This document shows positions 5,866 to 11,194 of a DNA stretch of 11,194 bases, one piece after another. The position numbers were made by a program, and so were the translations under genes. Where the stretch lies: contig JAUJNC010000195.1 of the NCBI GenBank assembly GCA_030446525.1, forward strand, positions 1 to 11,194, read 5' to 3'. Within the stretch, counting starts at the first letter, position 1. Every line of letters starts with the position of its first letter. Under the pieces are notes generated by a model. It was not told the DNA's origin and did not search any database. It worked only from the letters and a program-made list of their open reading frames with translations. The DNA is from Armatimonadaceae bacterium. GTDB lineage: Bacteria > Armatimonadota > Armatimonadia > Armatimonadales > Armatimonadaceae.

Positions 5866-7013
5866 GTGGAAGCGCTGCTTGAGGCGCGGGAGGCGTCCCC
5901 CGCCCTGTCCCCGGGCTGCCCTCGCTCGACGACCTGCTCGCACGCTCGTCGAGCGCGAAGGCTCCGACCTGCACCTGCGCGCGCGGGCGAGCCGCCCGTC
6001 ATCCGCGTCCACGGTCATCTGCACCGTCTGGACCTGCCCCATGACGCCCGCCGACACCGAGGCGCTGATGTACTCCATCATGAACCCGGAGCGCCGCCAC
6101 CGCTTCGAGGAGGAGATGGAGTTGACCCGTCCCACGAGATCGAGGGGGTCGCCCGGTTCCGCGTCAACGTGCTGCGCCAGCGCGGGTGCGTCGGCGGCGT
6201 GCTGCGCGTGATCCCGCCCGCTGCAAGACCATCGACGAGATGGGCCTGCCGCCCATCCCAAGGGATCGGGCCATGCCTCCCGCGCGGGCTGGTGCTGGTG
6301 ACCGGCCCGACCGGCAGCGGCAAATCCACCACGCTGGCCTGTGTATCGACCACATCAACACGCACCGGCGTTGCCACGTGATCACCATCGAGGACCCGAT
6401 CGAGTTCGCACCAGGACAAGCAGTGCGCGATCGAGCAGCGTGGTTCCGGGCGAGGATACGCACACCTTCTCCGACGCCCTCAAACACGTGATGCGGCAGG
6501 CGCCCGACGTGATCCCAGGCGAGGATGCGCGACCTGGCGACGATCTCGCTCGGTGATCACCGCGGCCGAGACCGGCCACCTGGTCTTCGCCACGCTGCAC
6601 ACCACGGACGCGCCGCAGACGGTCGACCGCATCATCGACGTGTTCCCGCCGGAGCAGCAGGAGCAGATACGTGGGCGCAACGCCGTCACGCTGCAGGCGG
6701 TGGTCTCGCAGACGCCGTTCCCGCTCTCGCCGACCGGCCCGGCCGCGTGCCCGCCTTCGAGATCATGATCGCCACCCCGGCTATCCGCGCGCTGATCCGC
6801 GAGGCCAAGACGCACCAGATCTACTCGATGATCGAGACCGGCTCCGACCGGGGCATGATCCTCGCTCGACCAGTACCTGCTGGGCATGCTCCGCAAGAAG
6901 ATTGGTGACGTGGAGCACGCCCGGGCCGTTGTTTCGAACTCGAACTTCCTGCAGGAGCGCGCCGCGCGGCAGGGCGTCACCCTGGCCCGCCGCGAGCGCC
7001 GCCTGAACGTTGA
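5866..7013 (+). CDS. PilT-like type IV pilus retraction ATPase, copy 1, reading frame disrupted
   Basis: The start GTG 5866 has GGAGGT eight bases upstream. Read across frames, the order is that of Pil[36 protein letters not shown], Walker [10 protein letters not shown] (6304-6330), the Asp box [23 protein letters not shown], a damaged Walker B around 6510-6540 ([11 protein letters not shown] recovered with small indels), the His box [16 protein letters not shown], then [14 protein letters not shown] and the final helices. PilT hexamers hydrolyse ATP at the pilus base to pull pilins back into the membrane. About ten small indels break the frame, yet motifs survive, so error or very recent decay is likely. 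The stop is TGA 7004-7006 or 7011-7013. As given, the last PilT frame runs on without a stop into the next gene. Confidence 0.8.
6555..6611 (+). repeat. 57-bp exact direct repeat, copy 1
   Basis: The bases from gatcaccgcg to accacggacgc are identical to 8051-8107. They encode the His-box region of both PilT-like proteins. Identity over 57 bases, including third codon positions, exceeds what protein conservation needs. Confidence 0.85.
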
Positions 7014-7030
7014 TGGAAGGACCAAGATCC

Positions 7031-7415
7031 ATGAGAAGATGTTTGTGGGGCAACCTGCCGCGGCGGCGGCCGCGGCGGCCGCCCTGACGGGCTTGTCGCA
7101 GCGGGCCGGCGAGGCGTTCGGTCTCTCGGCCGCCGCGGCGGCCGCCACCGGGACCGCGGTCCCGAGCGTGACCGCGGCATGATGGAACGGCTGCGCCTCC
7201 ACCGTGCGTGAGGTATTGAGCAAGATCGATGGCGTTACCGATGTGAAACATCTTTGCCGCTCCAGGAGGCGCGGGTCACCTACGACCCGTCCCGGACCGG
7301 CCCCGAAGCGCTCGCCAAGGCGCTGACGGACGCCACTACTCCAGGCCACGACTTCACCGCCGTCGCGGAAGCCGTCGTAATAGCCGCCCTGGAGGAGGAC
7401 AACGATGCCCTATGA
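7031..7415 (+). CDS. Exported HMA (heavy-metal-associated) domain protein, reading frame disrupted
   Basis: Between the two pilT-like genes lies a short gene. ATG 7031 follows GGAAGG by ten bases; one missing base in the next codons would give MRKMFVG followed by an alanine-rich core (LTGLSQRAG), a typical Sec signal peptide. The frame as given has ATG 7039. Then come NGCASTVREVLSKIDGVTDV and, in another frame, PLQEARVTYDPSRTGPEALAKALTDA, matching HMA/MerP/CopZ-type metal-binding folds. The second Cys of the usual CxxC is present (NGC). The first is missing as given, near an in-frame TGA at 7180-7182, where two or three bases appear lost. The last frame ends with TGA 7413-7415, overlapping ATG 7412 of the next gene. 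It probably binds copper or mercury outside the membrane; the partner is unknown. Confidence 0.65.
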
Positions 7416-8547
7416 TATCCACCAACCTGCTCGCCGGCGTGATCAAGTTCGACGGGTCGGACCTGGTCCTCAAGGCCGATTCGCCCCCGCTGTTCCGCGT
7501 CTACGGGGACCTGCACCCCATCAAGGCCGAGCCGCTAACCCACAGACTCCGTGGCCGCGCTGATCGAGACGCTGCTCACCCCGCTGCAGAGCGGCGATAT
7601 CTTCCACCGCGACCTGGTTCGACTTCTCGTACGAGATGCCCGGCGTTTCGCGCTTCCGGGTCAACGTCTTCCAGCAGCGGGCAACATGCTGGCCGGTGGC
7701 CTGCGCGATCCCGTTCCACATCAGCACGATGGAGGAGATCGGCCTCCCCCGTCTGCCGCGAGTTCTGCGAGCCGCCCGCGCGGTCTGGTGCTGGTGACCG
7801 GCCCGACCGGCTGCGGCAAATCGACGTCGCTGGCCGCGATGTCAACCACATCAACCAGCCGCTCCGAGCACATCGTCACCATCGAGGACCCCGTGGAGTT
7901 CGTGCGGCGAGGACGACCAGTCGCTGATCAACCAGCGCGAGCCTCGGCAGCGACACGCACCTTCAGCCAGGCGCTCAAGCACGTGCTGCGCCAGGACCCG
8001 GACGTGATCCTGGTGGGCGAGATGCGCGACCTGGAGACGATCTCGCTCGCGATCACCGCGGCCGAGACCGGCCACCTGGTCTTCGCCACGCTGCACACCA
8101 CGGACGCCGTGCAGACCGTGGACCGCATCATCGACGTCTTCTTCCCCACGCACCAGCAGCAGCAGATACGGGTCCACTTCGCCGTGAACCTGGTCGGCGT
8201 CATCTCGCAGGCGCTGCTGCGGCGCGCCGACGGCAAGGGGCGTGTGGCCGCCTTCGAGACCCTGCGGCCGTCTCCTCGGTGCGCAACCAGATCCGCGAGG
8301 GCAAGACCTTCACCACCTCCACGATCCAGACGGGACCAAACAGGGCATGATCTCGCCTGACCAGAGCCTGGCCCAACTCGCCGTGACCGGCATGGTGACG
8401 AAAGAGGCGGCGCGCGAGAAGGCGTCGATCCCCACCATGTTCGAGCAGTTCCTCGGCCACTTCGAAGCCGAGAGGATGGGCGCCACGGGCGCGGCGGGGG
8501 CTGCGAAAGGCAACGGAACGGGACAGGCCCCGCCACCGGCGCATTAA
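7412..8547 (+). CDS. PilT-like type IV pilus retraction ATPase, copy 2, reading frame disrupted
   Basis: ATG 7412 opens the frame reading TNLLAGVIKFDGSDLVLKAD and overlaps the preceding TGA. ATG 7405 is better spaced from GGAGGAGG (7391-7398) but would need an indel. Motifs follow in PilT order: PLFRVYGDLHPI, MPGVSRFRVNVFQQR, Walker A GPTGCGKST (7800-7826), Asp box HIVTIEDPVEF, HVLRQDPDVI, an intact Walker B region VILVGEMRDLETISLA (8004-8051), His box [29 protein letters not shown] and QGMISPDQSLAQL. The protein ends in a Gly/Ala-rich tail. About eight indels lie in 7530-8340; from 7950 to 8260 and from 8335 to the stop the frame is clean. Role as for copy 1; two copies could act as PilT and PilU-like partners. 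Confidence 0.82.
8051..8107 (+). repeat. 57-bp exact direct repeat, copy 2
   Basis: Identical to 6555-6611; it covers the His-box codons of the second pilT-like gene. The flanks diverge at synonymous sites, so identity is local. Recent gene conversion, recent duplication or mixing of reads during assembly could explain it. Confidence 0.85.
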
Positions 8548-8566
8548 CAACGTCACCTCTGTTTCC

Positions 8567-8600
8567 GACACACAGCAACTTGTGGAAGTTGCTGTGTGTC
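8567..8600 (+). terminator. Perfect 15-bp hairpin after the second pilT-like gene
   Basis: GACACACAGCAACTT (8567-8581) pairs perfectly with AAGTTGCTGTGTGTC (8586-8600) around a GTGG loop. It begins 20 bases after the stop codon. The following bases (TATTTGC) make only a weak T tract. It most likely ends the pilT unit and insulates the promoter that follows 18 bases on. Confidence 0.75.
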
Positions 8601-8617
8601 TATTTGCATGGCGTTGC

Positions 8618-8646
8618 TTGACACGTACTGGGGTCCGTGCTAAACT
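8618..8646 (+). promoter_or_regulatory. Near-consensus sigma-70-type promoter of the TPR gene
   Basis: TTGACA (8618-8623) and TAAACT (8641-8646) are separated by exactly 17 bases, and TGC directly precedes the -10 (extended -10). Start of transcription is expected near 8653, giving a leader of about 80 nt before ATG 8735. This is the strongest promoter in the window. Confidence 0.8.
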
Positions 8647-8734
8647 GTGCCCATTCTATTTGGCACGATCCCGATCAACTCGTTCTCAGACGCAACCAGA
8701 AGACTGCTTGGCAAGCGCAAGGGTAGGAAATCCT

Positions 8735-9241
8735 ATGAGCTACACGGACAGAACCGCTCCGTCGAACGGAAAATTTGTTGTGTTTGTTGGTGTAGTTGGC
8801 GCAATAGTCGGCATTCTTTCTGGCGTGATCGACGTCGGCAATTGGTACCAGGAGATCACCGGCAGAAAAACACCCGCGCAAACCACCGCGTCACTTTTCG
8901 AAAGAGCGCAGCAGTATTACTCTGAGGACGACCGTCCTAGGGCTGCCGAAGGCGCAAAGACCGTTATCGCACTTGAACCCAACCACAAAGAAGCCCATAA
9001 GCTTCTTGCCGGGTGCTACCTTAAAGATGGCAACCTTTCCGGTGCCGCTACCGAGTGCAAAACGGCAACCCACATCGACCCGGATGATATGACGGCTCAA
9101 TATGGACTTGCCACCGCGCTCCGAGGTCTTGGTTCTTACGCGGAGGCAAGGGATGCATACCGCGTGATCTTGAAACACCCAAGAAGCACGCCGGCCCAAC
9201 GTGAAGAAGCTGGCAAGTATTTGAGGGAGTTAGGCGGCTGA
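8735..9241 (+). CDS. Membrane-anchored TPR protein
   Basis: The 168-aa protein has a single N-terminal membrane helix (about residues 14-34, VVFVGVVGAIVGILSGVIDV) after a short polar start. Three TPR-like units follow (about 52-82, 86-118, 120-150), with typical repeats such as PNHKEAHKLLAGCYLKDG and DPDDMTAQYGLATALRGLG. TPR proteins hold partner proteins. With the anchor, this one probably displays its repeats at the membrane, and the neighbour exported protein is the obvious candidate partner. ATG 8735 was chosen because AGGA (8725-8728) is six bases upstream and the longer frame from 8582 starts inside the terminator hairpin. The next gene begins nine bases after the stop. Codon use is less GC-biased than in the left two thirds of the window. 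Confidence 0.85.
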   Translation: MSYTDRTAPSNGKFVVFVGVVGAIVGILSGVIDVGNWYQEITGRKTPAQTTASLFERAQQYYSEDDRPRAAEGAKTVIALEPNHKEAHKLLAGCYLKDGNLSGAATECKTATHIDPDDMTAQYGLATALRGLGSYAEARDAYRVILKHPRSTPAQREEAGKYLRELGG

Positions 9242-9250
9242 GAGCGCGAG

Positions 9251-10399
9251 ATGAAGCTTCGTCGCCGGGCAAGTCACATCCTCGCGTTCGCTGTCGTTGC
9301 CCTGCTATTGCCCACACGGACGGGTAGAGCACAATCCCCGCTTGAAGACGCTATACGGATCGAGAATAACCGATGGAGTGCGTCTCGTCCGCTGGCTACG
9401 GTAGTCCGTAGCTCCCTCAGTTCCCGCGGCGGCTTCGTGCGGTCCCGAGTCACGGTAAGGGCACCGACAGCACCTGCGGCCCAGCGGGCGGCTAAGCGCG
9501 TCGCCTACGCTAAGGCGGCAAGAACGGTCGCCGCTCCCGTGAAAGATATTGAAGCGTTGACGGCGAACCTTGCGGCAGTAAAAGCCGAGCTGAAAACCAT
9601 CAGGACCGAGGTTCTCAGCGAAAAGAAGACCCAAAACGGCTATTCCGTTGAGGTCGAGTTCTCCGGAAGCACCGCCGATCTCACCCAGGATCTCCGTACT
9701 GTCGCCACTTCTAATTTCCGCCTCGTTGCGTTGCTGCCGGAAACAGTAGACGGCGCGCGCGTCACATCACCAAAGGTGGAGACCGCGCTGGTCGGTTCGC
9801 TGGCGAGGCAGCGGTTCCGCGTCTACGACTGGAATTTTGTGGCGAAGCAGAGACCGTTGGCAAGTCTTGTATCGGCGATCCTCTCCGACAATTACAACGC
9901 CGCCACCCAACTCGGCACGCGGTTTCTCGCGAACGTCATCGTCGCGGGGCGTGTGGAGGCCAAATTCTCACAGGACAACGGAGGAATTATCTCCTACCTA
10001 GCGAACGCCAACCTGCGGGTTATCAAGGTGGACACGGGGCAAATCCTGACCGCCAAAGAGTTCAGCGAAAAGGGCTTCGGTCAGGACCGGGCGCAGGCGG
10101 CGCGCAAGGCGCTCGACGCGCTGGCCGAAACCGTTGCCAAAGAACTGCCTGCCGATCTAGTCACCCGCTTTGACGAGTTCCCCGTAACCGTGCAGATCGC
10201 CCTGAACAAGCCGGAGCAGGCGAAGGAAGTAGAAGCGTTCCTGCGCGGTTTGACAGGGGTGACGGACGTGCAGCGGGTGCAAACGCCGAGCGGCGCAACT
10301 TTCCGCGTGACCAGCCGCGACAAGCCCGCCGCGCTGGGCGCGCAGATAGCGCGGAGCCAGGATTATCAGGTGGTTGAATACGGGCGTGAAAGTCACTAG
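9251..10399 (+). CDS. Exported protein of unknown function with CsgG/FlgT-like middle region
   Basis: The 382-aa protein has a Sec signal (MKLRRR, then LAFAVVALLL, cleavage likely after GRA at 27). A basic, Ala-rich helical stretch (about 75-125) follows. The middle (about 150-305) contains RFRVYDWNFVAKQ, LANVIVAGRVEAKF and NLRVIKVDTGQILTAKEF, then a helix rich in Ala and Lys. A strand pattern reading L-R-V-x-x-V-D-T-G-x-I-L is common in CsgG-, LpoB- and FlgT-type envelope proteins that use a TolB-N-like fold. The C-terminus (310-380) is a small alpha/beta domain (VTVQIALNK, VQRVQTPSGATFRVTS). No lipobox is seen. It forms a two-gene unit with the TPR gene and probably acts in the periplasm or at the outer surface. 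I do not recognise a named family; the similarity is by eye. Confidence 0.75.
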   Translation: MKLRRRASHILAFAVVALLLPTRTGRAQSPLEDAIRIENNRWSASRPLATVVRSSLSSRGGFVRSRVTVRAPTAPAAQRAAKRVAYAKAARTVAAPVKDIEALTANLAAVKAELKTIRTEVLSEKKTQNGYSVEVEFSGSTADLTQDLRTVATSNFRLVALLPETVDGARVTSPKVETALVGSLARQRFRVYDWNFVAKQRPLASLVSAILSDNYNAATQLGTRFLANVIVAGRVEAKFSQDNGGIISYLANANLRVIKVDTGQILTAKEFSEKGFGQDRAQAARKALDALAETVAKELPADLVTRFDEFPVTVQIALNKPEQAKEVEAFLRGLTGVTDVQRVQTPSGATFRVTSRDKPAALGAQIARSQDYQVVEYGRESH

Positions 10400-10435
10400 C
10401 CTCAACACCGTCCGCTCATAGCAAGGGAGAAGAAA

Positions 10436-10690
10436 ATGGCATCCCAGACGTTAAACGAGTTGATCCAGCGAGCGGAAACACTTACGCCGGAAGAGCAGAT
10501 GTATCTTGTCGCCCATCTGGTGGAAAAGGCGCGTCAAGCCTATCAGGCATCCCGGCCGCGCCGTTCGTGGCGCGAGATTCGCGGCACCGCGCCGTATCCG
10601 CTGTTCGGTGAAGACGCCCAGGCCTGGGTGTCGCGCACGCGACGCGAGGACGATGAATACCGCGAACAGAAGCAAAGACGCGCGTCATGA
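10436..10690 (+). CDS. Antitoxin of a type II toxin-antitoxin pair
   Basis: This 84-aa protein begins with an amphipathic helical part (LNELIQRAETLTPEEQMYLVAHLVEKAR) and ends in a charged tail (SWREIRG, then RREDDEYREQKQRR) of the sort that wraps a toxin. Small proteins with this LTPEEQ-type helix commonly precede PIN-domain toxins. ATG 10436 has GGGAG (10425-10429) six bases upstream. Its TGA overlaps the ATG of the PIN gene (ATGA), the usual coupling that ensures antitoxin is made first. It is expected to neutralise the downstream nuclease by direct binding. Whether it also binds DNA is unclear; no ribbon-helix-helix or AbrB domain is obvious. Confidence 0.8.
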   Translation: MASQTLNELIQRAETLTPEEQMYLVAHLVEKARQAYQASRPRRSWREIRGTAPYPLFGEDAQAWVSRTRREDDEYREQKQRRAS

Positions 10691-11130
10691 AGATCACCGA
10701 CGCGCTACAAAACGTGTCGCGGCTGTTTCTGGACACTGCCCCGGTCATCTACTACGTCGAGAACAATCCGAGCTACTTCGCCCGTGCCGCAAGCATCTTT
10801 GACCGCGTGGATGACGGCACATTAACGGCAATAACATCGCCCGTGACGTTAGCCGAGTGTCTGGTTGCCCCCTATCGCTTAGGGTTGACAACGTTGCAGC
10901 AGGATTTCTTTGACCTCATCGTTAACGGCAACAACACAGTCTTCGTGTCGGTCGACCAGGATACGGCGCGGCAGGCAGCGGAGTTGCGGGCGCGCTACAA
11001 CCTGACGCTAACGGACGCCTTGCAAATTGCAACAGCACTGAGGGCAGCTTGCGAAGCGTTTCTGACCAACGACTCGGCCCTGAAGCGTGTGACCGAACTG
11101 CGTGTGCTGGCACTGGACGAGTTGGAGTAG
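10687..11130 (+). CDS. PIN-domain ribonuclease toxin, VapC-like
   Basis: The 147-aa PIN protein carries the acidic metal-binding set: Asp16 in FLDTAPVIYYVE, Glu57 in TLAECLVAP, Asp110 in LTLTDALQIATA and Asp129 in FLTNDSAL. Length and order are typical of VapC toxins, which are Mg2+-dependent RNases that cut tRNA or rRNA and stop translation. Every catalytic residue is present, so it should be active unless bound by the antitoxin encoded just upstream. Start ATG 10687 overlaps the antitoxin stop. The pair is probably co-transcribed from a promoter before 10436, which I cannot identify in the 36-bp gap after the exported protein. Confidence 0.9.
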   Translation: MKITDALQNVSRLFLDTAPVIYYVENNPSYFARAASIFDRVDDGTLTAITSPVTLAECLVAPYRLGLTTLQQDFFDLIVNGNNTVFVSVDQDTARQAAELRARYNLTLTDALQIATALRAACEAFLTNDSALKRVTELRVLALDELE

Positions 11131-11142
11131 TGATAACCTCGA

Positions 11143-11184
11143 CCCGCAGGTGCTCCAAGGCGGGCTGGTTGCGGAGCCTGCGGG
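11143..11184 (+). terminator. Hairpin after the toxin gene
   Basis: CCCGCAGG-TG-CTCC (11143-11156) pairs with GGAG-CCTGCGGG (11173-11184), twelve base pairs with a two-base bulge, starting 12 bases after the toxin stop. No T run follows, so it is either a Rho-type or weak terminator or a chance hairpin. Confidence 0.4.
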
Positions 11185-11194
11185 CGAAAGAAAT

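Noticed and set aside
7056..7084. GCC/GCG-rich simple repeat
   Set aside because: It encodes the alanine-rich core of the HMA signal peptide, and no longer repeat array is present.
7180..7182. TGA as a possible selenocysteine codon in the HMA metal motif
   Set aside because: Spacing to the next Cys is three residues rather than the two of the HMA motif, no clear selenocysteine-insertion hairpin was seen, and nearby indels explain it more simply.
8582..8734. Upstream extension of the TPR frame to 8582
   Set aside because: It would start within the terminator hairpin and before the promoter; ATG 8735 has a ribosome binding site.
1..11194. CRISPR arrays, tRNA or rRNA genes, transposases
   Set aside because: No regularly spaced repeats, no tRNA or rRNA signature sequences and no transposase-like motifs were seen on either strand.

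Overview
The window is GC-rich bacterial DNA holding eleven or twelve genes. High GC, SD-led starts, an extended -10 promoter of the form TGTTATACT, an L-rhamnose isomerase of the Pseudomonas stutzeri RhaI type and tandem PilT-like ATPases would fit a GC-rich environmental lineage such as Armatimonadota. That placement is an inference with modest confidence.

Left part (1-3082, minus strand): a tight sugar-catabolism operon is transcribed right to left. It runs from a sugar phosphate isomerase/epimerase-like gene (frame-disrupted) to L-rhamnose isomerase to a class II aldolase to a lipoprotein that leaves the window. The first two junctions are ATGA overlaps and the third gap is 13 bp. A perfect 9-bp inverted repeat lies in the leader of the first gene and is a candidate operator. 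No rhamnulokinase is visible.

Middle (3296-5865): a plus-strand membrane-anchored protein of unknown function converges on, and overlaps by 20 bp, a Tat-exported alpha/beta-hydrolase on the minus strand. A noncoding stretch of about 390 bp rich in inverted repeats separates that hydrolase from a minus-strand STAS-domain protein.

PilT region (5866-8547, plus strand): an extended -10 promoter and a leader hairpin precede pilT-like gene 1, a short exported HMA (heavy-metal-associated) protein and pilT-like gene 2. A 15-bp perfect hairpin closes the unit. These genes carry many small indels as given, although nearly every conserved motif can be read in one frame or another. Sequencing or assembly error, or very recent decay, is more likely than old pseudogenes.

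Right part (8600-11194, plus strand): base composition drops visibly and all frames are clean. A near-consensus promoter (TTGACA-17-TAAACT) drives a membrane-anchored TPR protein and an exported protein with a CsgG/FlgT-like middle region. A type II toxin-antitoxin pair (small antitoxin plus PIN-domain toxin, ATGA overlap) follows. This part looks like a separately acquired segment.
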